A stretch of 43,960 nt of DNA from DATKCN01 sp035513175. Lineage in GTDB: Bacteria; Chloroflexota; Chloroflexia; Thermomicrobiales; CFX8. This document shows, one piece after another, positions 1 to 7,752 of this stretch (the first letter of the stretch is position 1; the number at the start of each line of letters is the position of its first letter). The notes beneath the pieces were generated by a model. It made no database searches and was not told where the DNA came from. It saw nothing but the letters and a program-made list of their open reading frames with translations. The stretch is from contig DATKCN010000384.1 of NCBI GenBank assembly GCA_035513175.1, positions 1 through 43,960 of the forward strand, in the 5' to 3' direction. Both the position numbers and the translations under genes were made by a program.

Positions 1-447
1 ATCTTCCAGGCGTTTGGCCTGATCCCGATCCTCTCCGCATCCGAGAATGTGGAGGTGCCGTTGCGTCTGGCGATGACGAACGTGTCCGTGCGGCAGGAAC
101 GCGTGCGCGTGCTGCTGGAGCTGGTCGGGCTGGGCGAACGCGGCGGTCACCGTCCCCACGAACTGTCCGGCGGGGAGCAGCAGCGGGTCGCCATCGCCCG
201 CGCGCTGGCGAATCAGCCCGAGATTCTGCTGGCTGACGAACCAACGGGGCAGCTCGACTCACAGACCGGGCGGACAATCATGACATTGATTCGCGCGCTG
301 GTGCGTAGCGAGGGCGTAACGGCCATCGTTGCCACACACGACCCCGTGCTGATTGACCTGGCCGACCGCGTGCTCGAGCTGAGTGATGGGCGAATCGTCG
401 CCGACAGCGAGTCTGTCGCGAGTCCGGAGTACGCGGCGACCAGCTGA
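1..447 (+). CDS. ABC transporter ATP-binding protein, LolD/MacB type (5' truncated)
   Basis: The reading frame is open from the first base, so the Walker A region lies outside the window. The visible 148 residues hold the Q-loop region (IFQAFGLIP), the ABC signature LSGGEQQRVAIARAL, the Walker B segment with its glutamate (ILLADEPTGQLD) and the H-loop histidine (VATHD). The ADEPTGQLD form and short C-terminus fit the LolD/MacB/FtsE branch, which powers extrusion or lipoprotein-type transport with a MacB/FtsX-like permease. Any such permease must lie upstream, because downstream is an unrelated minus-strand gene. The substrate cannot be inferred. Family assignment is firm; the subfamily is inference. 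Confidence 0.9.
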   Translation: MFQAFGLIPILSASENVEVPLRLAMTNVSVRQERVRVLLELVGLGERGGHRPHELSGGEQQRVAIARALANQPEILLADEPTGQLDSQTGRTIMTLIRALVRSEGVTAIVATHDPVLIDLADRVLELSDGRIVADSESVASPEYAATS

Positions 448-494
448 GCGCTCGAGCAGTGTCTGGGACCGGCTGCGGCGCAACGAGATCGCAG

Positions 495-1055
495 TCACTC
501 CGCCATCGCGCCCGCGCGAATCAGCAGCGCGTGACACTGACGCAGGTACTCGTGATGCAGCCCGGCGATCACGACCTCATGCAGCCGCGTGCCCTGGCGA
601 ATCCGCGCCGAGAGGATGAGAGCCAGGATGCCTGCCGCGTCAGCGAACTCGATCCCAGGAACACGGATGCCAATCTCTGGGATCGTCAGCGACCTGGCGC
701 TGGTCATGTTGAGGAGATCGAGCGCCTTCGTGAAGGCGTGCTCGACGGCAACCCGCTTCGGCGGCGATCCGGGAGCCGTCGTCGTGATGCCGCAGGCCAC
801 CGTGACGACGCCGCGCTCGGCGAGCCTGCCGGGAGCGAGGAGGCAGGCTGTGCCGACCAGCAACTCGCCGCGCGAGCGTAGCTCCCGTTCGAGGTCCGAC
901 CCGGCCGCGAGCCGCAACGCCCCGGCCAGTCCGGACGCCATCACGCCCCGCGCGTTGACGCTGACGTACATCGCTTCGCGCGGGTGTTCAAGCGGGTCGT
1001 CTTCACGAAAGCCGACGCGGGTGGCGCCGAGCCGCAGGTCACGAAGCACTGTCAT
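495..1055 (-). CDS. Macro-domain (ADP-ribose-binding) protein
   Basis: The protein is 186 residues and looks like a single macro domain. Its N-terminus has VSVNARGVMASGLAGALRLAAG, matching the family pattern of Asn followed by a GxAGAI-like loop that grips ADP-ribose. A middle segment, RGELLVGTACLLAPG, corresponds to the strand after helix 2. The late segment SLTIPEIGIRVPG matches the IPxIGtGxxG phosphate-binding loop. Known members bind or hydrolyse ADP-ribose, its O-acetyl ester or ADP-ribosylated protein. The first loop is less canonical than in catalytic MacroD enzymes, so it may be a binding module. It stands alone, convergent with the ABC gene, with no sirtuin or ADP-ribosyltransferase nearby to suggest a partner. 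Confidence 0.75.
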   Translation of the reverse strand: MTVLRDLRLGATRVGFREDDPLEHPREAMYVSVNARGVMASGLAGALRLAAGSDLERELRSRGELLVGTACLLAPGRLAERGVVTVACGITTTAPGSPPKRVAVEHAFTKALDLLNMTSARSLTIPEIGIRVPGIEFADAAGILALILSARIRQGTRLHEVVIAGLHHEYLRQCHALLIRAGAMAE

Positions 1056-1454
1056 CGCAGGTATGCTCGCTCATCGATCGGCATGCGCTGCACTCTCACG
1101 GGGCGCGAAGGTCCCGCGCTACTCTCCGGCATTCACGGCGTATCGTTTCGGAAGGACTGGCGGCGATGCTCGACGAACGTCGACCGGACCGAGGAGCCTG
1201 GACGGGTTGCCCGCTGACAAAACGATACCACTCCCCTTCTCCTGCAATCCGGGCGCCGCAACCACGGTGACACCGGCACGGGAACTACGCGCGCGAATTC
1301 GGCTGGTGACCGCATGGCAGCTCACCGTCTATTGCGGCAAGCGCGGGAAGTTAAAGAACAGACGTCGGCGCGCGACGCGCGGGGAAACGTGACGCGCGTC
1401 CGCTGTCCACGCGGGAGGACGCCAATACCCGGACGTGTGCTACCATTACAAGCG
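1056..1454. other. Gap without a recognisable gene
   Basis: About 400 bases between the macro-domain gene, which reads leftward, and the copper operator. Open frames here are short, arginine/serine-rich and lack ribosome-binding sites. The DNA from about 1350 to 1420 is rich in CGCGCG runs. It presumably carries the promoter of the macro gene, but no convincing -35/-10 pair was found. Confidence 0.5.
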
Positions 1455-1470
1455 ATACCCCCAGGGGGTA
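1455..1470. promoter_or_regulatory. CsoR-type copper operator upstream of copZ-like gene
   Basis: TACCCCC-A-GGGGGTA is a perfect 7+7 inverted repeat around one central base (1456-1470). Pseudo-palindromes of the form TACCCC(n)GGGGTA are the known binding sites of CsoR copper(I) repressors. It lies 29 bases before the chaperone start and just downstream of a weak -10-like TACCAT (1441-1446), so a bound repressor would block transcription. No csoR gene is present in the window, so the regulator must be encoded elsewhere. Confidence 0.7.
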
Positions 1471-1498
1471 CTTGGAGCAATTGGAAAGGACGAGCCCA

Positions 1499-1714
1499 AT
1501 GACGGAGAAGACGTATCTGGTGCCCGATGTCAGTTGTGAGCACTGCGTGCGCGCGATACAGACTGAGCTGGAGTCGATTCCCGGAGTAGACGTGCTTGGC
1601 ATCGACATCCCGACCAAGCTGGTCACCGTTCGTTATGACGAGTCGGTCGTCGAGGATCAGATCGTGGCGGGCATCGAAGACGCCGGGTACGAGATCGCTC
1701 ATCCAGCCGCGTAG
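1499..1714 (+). CDS. copZ: CopZ-like heavy-metal-binding chaperone (HMA domain)
   Basis: This 71-residue protein is a single heavy-metal-associated domain. The metal site is the CEHC motif at about residues 14-17, within VPDVSCEHCVRAI; the family normally has MxCxxC, so the methionine is replaced here. The second helix and final strand (VVEDQIVAGIEDAGYEI) fit the ferredoxin-like fold. CopZ proteins carry Cu(I) to CopA ATPases or buffer it. The ATG is chosen over a TTG 27 bases upstream because AAAGGA (1485-1490) is 8 bases before it. The CsoR-like operator directly upstream supports copper control. No copA or csoR adjoins it, so it appears to be a separately expressed member of a copper regulon. 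Confidence 0.88.
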   Translation: MTEKTYLVPDVSCEHCVRAIQTELESIPGVDVLGIDIPTKLVTVRYDESVVEDQIVAGIEDAGYEIAHPAA

Positions 1715-1863
1715 ACGCCCGGTGACTTCGTGCTGGCAGGCGCGGGCTCTGCCCTGCCCGCGCCTGCCACGTTGGAGCCGCGTTGCCTGTTGCCGTCCGC
1801 TCCCGCTGGTGTTACCGTCGGGCAAGCAGCGGCGGAGTTTCGAGGAGTGAGTGGAGGCGACGA

Positions 1864-3231
1864 ATGGTGTTCCGGCATCAGCAACGTGAGCTAGTCGTTC
1901 AAGCAGAAGTCGGCGCGGCAATCGTCGCCGACTACGTGGCAAGCCACCCGAAATCGGCAGAGCATCACGCCCGCGCGACCCGGCGCTTCCCGAGCGGCGT
2001 GACGCACGACGGCAGGCATCTTGACCCCTTTCAGCTCTGCGTAACGCACGCGCATGGCCCGCATAAGTGGGACGCGGACGGTCACCGGTACATTGACCTT
2101 GTTACCGGCCATGGCTCGCTGATCCTGGGACATGGCCATCCCGAGGTGACCCGCGCGGTGTCCGACCAGCTGGTGAAGGGCACGCACCTGGGCGGCAGCC
2201 ACGAACTGGAGCTCGAATGGGCCGAGCGAGTCTGCGCGATCGTGCCCGGAGCAGAGCAGGTGCGCTTTGTGTCGTCCGGGTCGGAGGCGATCATGCTGGC
2301 GGTGCGCCTGGCGCGGACCTTCACGGGGCGGGTGAAGCTCGTGCAGTTTCGTGGGCACTTCCATGGCTGGAGTGACACGGCCGTCGGGGCTGCCGGCGAA
2401 ACCGGCGTGCCCGCCGTGCTGAGCGGCACGGGAGAGGTCATCGAGTGCGGCGACGAGGAAGCCGTCGTCCGGTCGCTGGCGGACGAGTTGGCCGCGGCGT
2501 TGATCATCGAGACCAGTCATCCCAACTTCAACTCCCTGCCCGACCCCGGCGCGTTCCTGCGCTTCGTGCGCGACGAGACTGAACGTCGCGGGACGCTGCT
2601 GATCGTCGACGAGGTGGTCAGCGGGTTCCGCTGGGCGCCCGGCGGCGCTCAGGAGAAGCATGGCGTCCATGGTGACCTGACGACGCTGGCGAAAATTCTG
2701 GCGGGGGGTCTGCCGGGTGGCGCCATCACGGGGCGGGCGGACGTGATCTCGGTGCTGTCCTTCGATCCGTCAGAGCGCGGCGGCCGGCCAAAGGTGAAGC
2801 ATCCCGGGACGTACAACGCGAATCCGTTGTCGTCGTCGGCCGGCATCGCATGTCTCAACCTGGTGGCCGACCCAGCGATTCAGCGCAGGGCAACCGAGGC
2901 GGCATCCGGCATTCGAGCCGGCATGAACGCGGCGCTACGCCATGCGGGCATCCCGGGGTGCGTGTACGGCGAGGCGTCGATGTTTCGCATCGTGCTCGGA
3001 GGCGATGAAGTGCCGCCGGCAGACGACATGCGCGCGCCGCTGCCCGGCGCACCGATCGAGCGCGAGGGCATGCCGGGTGACGTGGCGCAGGCGCTGCTGC
3101 TGAGCATGTTGATGGAGGGCGTGGCGCTCTTCGGTGGCCGCGGCATTACGTCAATCGCGCACGGCGCCGGCGAGGTGCGTGAGATCGTCAGCGCGTTCGA
3201 GGTAACCCTCGACCGGCTGGGACTGGCGTGA
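1864..3231 (+). CDS. Class III PLP aminotransferase, glutamate-1-semialdehyde aminomutase-like
   Basis: A 455-residue fold-type I PLP enzyme. The Schiff-base lysine is K277 in DLTTLAKILAGGLPGGA. The cofactor-binding aspartate lies in LLIVDEVVSGFR, and the phosphate-binding SSGSEA and the HGWSD segment are present. These match the HemL-like branch of class III aminotransferases. True HemL converts glutamate-1-semialdehyde to 5-aminolevulinate, but no hemA, hemB or hemC is nearby, and many family members are amino-acid racemases or transaminases of other substrates. No hemL symbol is therefore given. The start follows GGAGG (1853-1857) by 6 bases. The gene stands alone, ahead of a structured intergenic region. 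Confidence 0.88.
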   Translation: MVFRHQQRELVVQAEVGAAIVADYVASHPKSAEHHARATRRFPSGVTHDGRHLDPFQLCVTHAHGPHKWDADGHRYIDLVTGHGSLILGHGHPEVTRAVSDQLVKGTHLGGSHELELEWAERVCAIVPGAEQVRFVSSGSEAIMLAVRLARTFTGRVKLVQFRGHFHGWSDTAVGAAGETGVPAVLSGTGEVIECGDEEAVVRSLADELAAALIIETSHPNFNSLPDPGAFLRFVRDETERRGTLLIVDEVVSGFRWAPGGAQEKHGVHGDLTTLAKILAGGLPGGAITGRADVISVLSFDPSERGGRPKVKHPGTYNANPLSSSAGIACLNLVADPAIQRRATEAASGIRAGMNAALRHAGIPGCVYGEASMFRIVLGGDEVPPADDMRAPLPGAPIEREGMPGDVAQALLLSMLMEGVALFGGRGITSIAHGAGEVREIVSAFEVTLDRLGLA

Positions 3232-3309
3232 GCCGCTTAGCGGCCAGTTGAGATCGGGACACTGTCGTCGCTTGATGTGCGCGACATGCGCAGACACACG
3301 ATGAGAGGC

Positions 3310-3338
3310 TTGCATCTATGCGCAGTATCGTGTACGAT
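3310..3338 (+). promoter_or_regulatory. Sigma70-like promoter with overlapping inverted repeat
   Basis: TTGCAT (3310-3315) and TACGAT (3333-3338) are separated by exactly 17 bases. The -10 box lies inside an inverted repeat, TATCGT-GT-ACGATA (3326-3339), which could be an operator. Transcription would begin near 3345, about 40 bases before a short frame with a very strong ribosome-binding site. No ordinary plus-strand gene follows, so the promoter would serve a stand-alone small transcript. Confidence 0.45.
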
Positions 3339-3384
3339 AGTTGCGAGTACACTGGTTTTGAACGCGAAGGAAGGAGGAGTGCTG

Positions 3385-3474
3385 GTGACGCGTTACCACG
3401 GCTGCACAGGCAGTGGACATGGAATCTGGGTCCATTGCCCACTCCTCAAGGACAGGTCGGGGCCGAACAGCTGA
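3385..3474 (+). CDS. Possible 29-residue peptide with strong ribosome-binding site
   Basis: The GTG start is 7 bases after GGAGG (3373-3377), within a longer purine tract GAAGGAAGGAGGAG, one of the strongest Shine-Dalgarno sequences in the window. The peptide has cysteines in HGCTGSGHG and WVHCPLL and no hydrophobic span. It is unknown to me. It follows a good promoter and is itself followed by a run of hairpins, so it could be a translated peptide, a regulatory leader, or a chance frame in a noncoding RNA. Codon evidence is too short to decide. Confidence 0.3.
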   Translation: MTRYHGCTGSGHGIWVHCPLLKDRSGPNS

Positions 3475-3694
3475 CCTGGGTCTCTTTCCAGGCCGTTGTG
3501 GCTCCCCAGGACTGCCAGTGAGTCGGTCATGAGGACAATCAGGTCCATGCGGCCGTTGGGCACAGCGTCCGCTGCTGACACGGACACCTCCGGTGGAGAC
3601 CGGAACATTGAGCGGCGCATATGCGCCGTTGGGCAAGGCCCAATTGACAACATGACAGGGTCATGACACGCGGGAGGCAACTGCTTCCCGCGTG
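3475..3694 (+). other. Intergenic region dense in inverted repeats; possible structured RNA
   Basis: Consecutive inverted repeats seen here are: CCTGG/CCAGG (3475-3492), CCGGT-GGAG-ACCGG (3590-3603), the 16-base palindrome CGGCGCATATGCGCCG (3613-3628), TTGGGC-AAG-GCCCAA (3629-3643), CATGAC-AGG-GTCATG (3651-3665), and a long final hairpin (3667-3694) with a 12-bp stem including one G-T pair. The last lacks a clear T-run, so it is a weak terminator at best. The remaining bases to 3809 show no gene. The density of hairpins suggests a structured RNA ending near 3694. It does not match tmRNA, SRP RNA or RNase P RNA as I know them. Confidence 0.4.
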
Positions 3695-3809
3695 GATGTG
3701 TCTGTGTTGCACGGGGTCGCGGCCACGTTCAGGCCGGGTAGCTCGCCGGCTAAACATCGATCCGGCTCCTGCCCCGCGCCGGCAGGCGCGACAACGGCGC
3801 GGTCCAGCC

Positions 3810-4985
3810 TCAGCCAGGCAACAACAGAATCCGCGCCTCGTCGCTGACGTTGACGGTGGCGCGTGTGCCGGGAATGTCGCAGAAGCCGTCGCGCAGCCGG
3901 TTGATGGCTTTTGGCGTGAGCCGTCCACGCACGACCACGAGATTATGTCCACTCAATGCCCGGGGAAAGTCGCCTGCCCGTGGAACGACGCCCCTCCCCT
4001 GTCGCACGAGGCCGCCCCAGAATTCACGCGCGCTGAGGTTGCTGGTGGACAGCTCAACGACGCGCAGCCCAAGCTCCCGCGCCGCAGCCGCGACGGCCGC
4101 GCCAGGCGGGACAACATCATAATCGTCGATCTCAAGCACCTGACCCAGCCGGAATCGTTCAGTCAGATCGACGTCATAATCATCGATCCCGGGGGACGAA
4201 CGGCCGGCAATGCCGTCACTGACCGCTCCGCCATCCTCGTCCGATGTCATCAGCGATTCGATCTCGTCGAATGCTGAGTACATCGTGCGCGGCTCTACCC
4301 GCTGAAGCATGTCCGATTCCGGATGCCGTTCCTCGAATGGCAGCGCGCTCCGTTCAACGAACTGCGCCGCCGAATCGTCGATGCGTGCCCGGACGCGCTC
4401 GAGGATGCTCTCCGCCTGCTCGACCATCTTGGCGCGGCGCTCGATCTCCGATTCGAGGAACTCGCTTGTGGTTGGCAGCCCGAGATCGAGCGTCGGCCGG
4501 GAAACCTGCGGAATCGGCGCCATCTGCTGGTGCATGCGAAGCGCGGGTGCGGCAGGCGCAGGCGGTGCGGCAGGCGTGATGATTGGCTCCGGCTCGTAAA
4601 TGACGGGTTCCGAAGCAGCCACGGGGCTTACCGGCTCATTGGCGGCAGCCGGCGTCGCGGCCTGCGCGATGTAGCCCTGCTCGATCACGGGCGGCAGAAT
4701 GCCGCGATCTTCCAGGTCGTCAAGGACCCGCGCGAGGTCGGGTTGAATGTCAGCCAGCTCCCGCAGGCGAGCAAGCTCCTCGGGACCGATCGCCGCGAGA
4801 CGCTGGCGACGGTCGCCAGGCGCCAGAGACACCCACTCGTGCGCCAGCCGGACCAGCGGTCCGGAGCCGGGGTAGCGCGTTTCCGACAACGCGACGGCGC
4901 GCTCGAGCAGGTTGCGCTCGAGGAGGCCGCGAACGGCGCTGACGGGCGATTGTTCCGCATGCGATCGTCGCCGAGGCACGCTCAT
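3810..4985 (-). CDS. Hypothetical acidic protein with Pro/Ala-rich linker
   Basis: A 391-residue protein I do not recognise. Residues 1-100 are helical and rich in Leu/Arg/Glu. Residues about 105-150 form a Pro/Ala/Glu-rich linker. Residues 170-215 look like a short coiled coil (SEFLESEIERRAKMVEQAE). An acidic stretch follows, with the hexamer IDDYDV occurring twice about 20 residues apart. The last 110 residues alternate strands and helices (LGLRVVELSTSNLSAREFWGG, HNLVVVRGRLTPKAINRLRD) and resemble a nucleotidase/ATPase-like alpha/beta domain without a visible P-loop. No signal peptide or membrane span is seen. The start follows a purine-rich stretch and an upstream promoter candidate. It is probably a lineage-specific gene. 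Confidence 0.7.
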   Translation of the reverse strand: MSVPRRRSHAEQSPVSAVRGLLERNLLERAVALSETRYPGSGPLVRLAHEWVSLAPGDRRQRLAAIGPEELARLRELADIQPDLARVLDDLEDRGILPPVIEQGYIAQAATPAAANEPVSPVAASEPVIYEPEPIITPAAPPAPAAPALRMHQQMAPIPQVSRPTLDLGLPTTSEFLESEIERRAKMVEQAESILERVRARIDDSAAQFVERSALPFEERHPESDMLQRVEPRTMYSAFDEIESLMTSDEDGGAVSDGIAGRSSPGIDDYDVDLTERFRLGQVLEIDDYDVVPPGAAVAAAARELGLRVVELSTSNLSAREFWGGLVRQGRGVVPRAGDFPRALSGHNLVVVRGRLTPKAINRLRDGFCDIPGTRATVNVSDEARILLLPG

Positions 4986-5336
4986 CCGTCAGTCCCTCCG
5001 CTCGAATTGCCGCGCGTTGACAGGCTGCTACGATACTGCGAGGCGATGGTGTGATGCAAGCGCCATTATCGATGTAGCGCACATTATGGTTCTACAGGTC
5101 ACGTTCCGGCGTGGGGCGCGGCGAACATGGCGACGACGGTTGTGCGATTCCACCTGACAACGTTCGCGAATGCCGACGAGCGAGGCGTGACACACCGTCT
5201 GGCAGCCGGAGCGCGTTGGCCGAGCCGGAATCGCGCCATCGACCGCATGGACGCGGCCCGGATTCCGCGTCTTGCGCTCGGCGCGGCCGGTCGTGGTCCA
5301 CATGGGTGGACTGTGGTTGCCGGAGGGGGCTCCGGA
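4986..5336. other. Gap of about 350 bases, no gene seen
   Basis: This lies between two minus-strand genes. Apart from the promoter candidate near 5030-5059, I see no coding frame with a credible ribosome-binding site and no strong hairpin. Confidence 0.5.
5030..5059 (-). promoter_or_regulatory. Candidate promoter for the minus-strand acidic hypothetical gene
   Basis: Read on the minus strand, TTGCAT (5059-5054) and TATCGT (5035-5030) are 18 bases apart, giving a start near 5023 and a leader of about 40 bases. Both the TTGCATC heptamer and the 11-mer CGCAGTATCGT also occur in the promoter region at 3310-3331, with different spacing. Confidence 0.35.
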
Positions 5337-5777
5337 CTATGCTTCCAGTTTTGACTTGATGCAGGCGAAGACTTCTTTGGTCTGGCGATCCGCGACGCCG
5401 CTCATCAGGCGCGCTCCTACTCCCGCGATCGTGCCGCTCACCCGCACGTTCGAAGACCAGTTCATGACCGTGCCACCGACTTCGCCGTCCACGAGCTGCA
5501 TCTCGCTCGTCATCGCAACGGCCGATCCGGGGACTTTGCCGTCTGCCTGCATCCGGGCATGGCTTGGCTCGTCCATGTCGAGCCAGCGGATGTCGAAGTT
5601 GAAGTTGCCACGGATCATGCCGACCCCGGCGCGCACGACGCACTTGAAGTGAGAATCGTCGATAACCTCAACGCTTTGGAGTCCCGGCGCGCATTGCGTG
5701 ACCTGGTGCGGATCGGTCAGGAATGCCCACACCTTCTCCCGGGACGCCTTGATCTCGACCGTGCCGCTGAAGTCCAT
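5337..5777 (-). CDS. CoxG-like SRPBCC family protein
   Basis: The 146-residue protein opens with MDFSGTVEIKASREKVWAFL and continues with DPHQVTQCAPGLQSVEV, the recognisable start of CoxG/SRPBCC domains (carbon monoxide dehydrogenase subunit G family). CoxG proteins bind hydrophobic ligands in a helix-grip fold; some recruit CO dehydrogenase to the membrane by binding quinone. No coxL, coxM, coxS or maturation genes are present, so a CODH role is not supported here. The ATG at 5777 is chosen because GGGAG precedes it by about 6 bases, rather than a start 27 bases upstream. The C-terminal quinone-recruiting extension of some CoxG proteins is absent, as length is close to the bare domain. Confidence 0.85.
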   Translation of the reverse strand: MDFSGTVEIKASREKVWAFLTDPHQVTQCAPGLQSVEVIDDSHFKCVVRAGVGMIRGNFNFDIRWLDMDEPSHARMQADGKVPGSAVAMTSEMQLVDGEVGGTVMNWSSNVRVSGTIAGVGARLMSGVADRQTKEVFACIKSKLEA

Positions 5778-5867
5778 CGCTTCGCCGCTCCCTTCCCGCC
5801 ACACAGGCGTGGCCGCGTTGTGAAGTATAGGGCAGTCCCGGGCAAGGCATGACCCCGGGCGTGGAAC

Positions 5868-7550
5868 TCAGAGGACACGGCGTAGCGCCAGGGTCTTCGG
5901 GTCGTAGTTGCGCCAGACGGGCACTCCGCAGAAGCGCTCGCCCTCGGGGCAGAACGGCGTGTTGCCGGCGTTTGAGCGCACGACGCAGGGCGGCCCGTTG
6001 ACATACGCGCCGATCGTGGGCAGCACCTTCGCGACCTGCATAGTCTCCTGAAGCGCGGTGTCGAAGATTTCGCGCTGCGCGTTGTAGCAGAGTCGCTTGA
6101 CCCACTTCCAGTAATAGGTGAGGAGCGTCCCGGTCTCGTAAAAGCGAATGCGATGGCTGTTGGGCAGCAGGTAGAGCACCTTCTGGGGATCGACCCCGTC
6201 ATCCAACAACTGATTCTTCGCATCCCACAGCGCCGTGATCGTCGCGTGGTACTCCTCCAGCGCCTCGTCGGAGCGCTGGGCCTCGTAGGGCACGATGACG
6301 TCAGGGTCGCGACGCATGTGCGCGGCAAGTATCGGCGGTGACGACAATGTGCCGCGGTGTCGCTGGTTCTGAGCGTCCTCCGCGCCGCTGATGCGCTTTT
6401 GAAACGTGAACGGGACGTGGTTCAACGTCTGCATCAGCTTGCTGTTCATGGCCAGGAAGAGCGAATGGCCGAGATACGCGTTGCGCGCCGGGTCAAGCAC
6501 CGCCGCCAGCGCGTCCCCGTCGGACATGTCGTCGGCCGTTCTGCCGAGGACTCCGCGCACCGCGTCGGCCAGTACCTGTTCGGCGTCGGGGTTGTAGCCG
6601 ACAAGTCGGGAATCGCGATCGCCGAGCGCTGCGTCGAACTCCGTGAAGAACCGCTCGTCGTGCGCGCCGGACAGCATCGGCTGCAGCTCCGCAAGCGCTT
6701 CGTGCTCGAGCGTGTCAGACGCCGCGAGCACCTGCAAGTCCAGCGGGTAGCCGGGCGCGCCCAGCAAGTGCGGATCGATCTTCAACACCTCCACGACCAT
6801 TGCGTTGACGATGTAACGCACCTCATCGGGCACGTCAAGCTGGTTGGCCAACACGTAGTAGCGCAACAGCGTGAGCCCGTTGATCGTGTGGTACAGGTGG
6901 GCAGGGGTGGCGAGAGGCAGGACGTAGCGGGCCACCTCCTGGGCCTTCTTCTGCACGGCGTCCGCCAAGTCGGCGGCGGCTTCCGCCCCCAGCGCCCGCG
7001 AGCGCGCCGGGAAGACCTTGGCGTAACGCTCCGCAATGCCAGGCGTGAGCATGTCTCCCAACCGCCGGTAGCCCTCGATGGCGCGTTCGATGGCCGTCGT
7101 GAAGATCGCCTGCTGCCGCTCGCTAAGCTCGGGGACGACCATGACCTTGCCGGAGACTTCCCGGTATCGCTGGCTGACCTGCTCAGAGTTGTAGTGCGGA
7201 TGGTGGTGAAAGAACGACCAGATCGCCAGGCGCGAGACGCCGTCGATGACGAACACGAAGTTGGCGTGCTGGAAGGTCGTGTGGTGGCCGGCATCGAACA
7301 GATCGCGGTACAGACGCTGCGCGCGGGTGCGGCGCGCTAGACGCAGCTCGTCGCCATGATCCTGGCTCTCATCGAACAGCTTCAGCACGTTTTCCACCCG
7401 CGCCGGGCGCGCGCCGTAGCACGACCAGGCAGCTGCAATGGTCAACGCGAACGGGTGAGCCGTCGATTCATCGGTCAGCAGGCGAATCGACGGCGGGCGC
7501 GACGAGAACGGATACGCCGGCTGGGATAGCGCCACTGGGACGGCGGACAT
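5868..7550 (-). CDS. thyX: Double-length FAD-dependent thymidylate synthase (ThyX)
   Basis: ThyX makes dTMP from dUMP using methylene-tetrahydrofolate and FAD. Usual members are 220-260 residues; this one is 560 and contains two ThyX-like units. In the first, the signature region reads FHHHPHYNSEQVSQRY (about 114-129), keeping the S-x-RY end but with His for the arginines. In the second, the arginines are present as QRHRGTLS (about 396-403), but the following NExSxRY part is missing. Each half also has a C-terminal catalytic-helix remnant (ARYVLP near 207; KRLCYNAQREI near 475). Active sites may therefore be built from both halves. The ATG at 7550 follows GGGGGA by 5 bases; a start 15 bases upstream is possible. 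No thyA or folA is nearby. Confidence 0.85.
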   Translation of the reverse strand: MSAVPVALSQPAYPFSSRPPSIRLLTDESTAHPFALTIAAAWSCYGARPARVENVLKLFDESQDHGDELRLARRTRAQRLYRDLFDAGHHTTFQHANFVFVIDGVSRLAIWSFFHHHPHYNSEQVSQRYREVSGKVMVVPELSERQQAIFTTAIERAIEGYRRLGDMLTPGIAERYAKVFPARSRALGAEAAADLADAVQKKAQEVARYVLPLATPAHLYHTINGLTLLRYYVLANQLDVPDEVRYIVNAMVVEVLKIDPHLLGAPGYPLDLQVLAASDTLEHEALAELQPMLSGAHDERFFTEFDAALGDRDSRLVGYNPDAEQVLADAVRGVLGRTADDMSDGDALAAVLDPARNAYLGHSLFLAMNSKLMQTLNHVPFTFQKRISGAEDAQNQRHRGTLSSPPILAAHMRRDPDVIVPYEAQRSDEALEEYHATITALWDAKNQLLDDGVDPQKVLYLLPNSHRIRFYETGTLLTYYWKWVKRLCYNAQREIFDTALQETMQVAKVLPTIGAYVNGPPCVVRSNAGNTPFCPEGERFCGVPVWRNYDPKTLALRRVL

Positions 7551-7752
7551 GATTCCCCCGTTCACGGACCGAGGCCTAAGACTGCACGGACACTAGCATA
7601 CGCTCTGAAACGGAATTATTACTTCCCGGCTTGTCAGGGGCAGCGACGGCGAAGAGAGAAACGCGATCAGGCTTTACGTGGCTACCCTGGAGGAGTATAC
7701 CGGGGCACGAGGGCGTCATCGTCGACGGCGCGCGGCTTCACGTCAGAGACTC

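Noticed and set aside
3345..3694. tmRNA, SRP RNA or RNase P RNA
   Set aside because: None of the conserved sequence landmarks of these RNAs is found; only generic hairpins.
5837..5859. CCCGGG repeats as a terminator downstream of the CoxG-like/thyX boundary
   Set aside because: 6-bp arms with an 11-base loop and no T-run; too weak to list.
6357..7340. Long plus-strand frame over thyX
   Set aside because: Low-complexity Val/Arg composition, antisense shadow of thyX.
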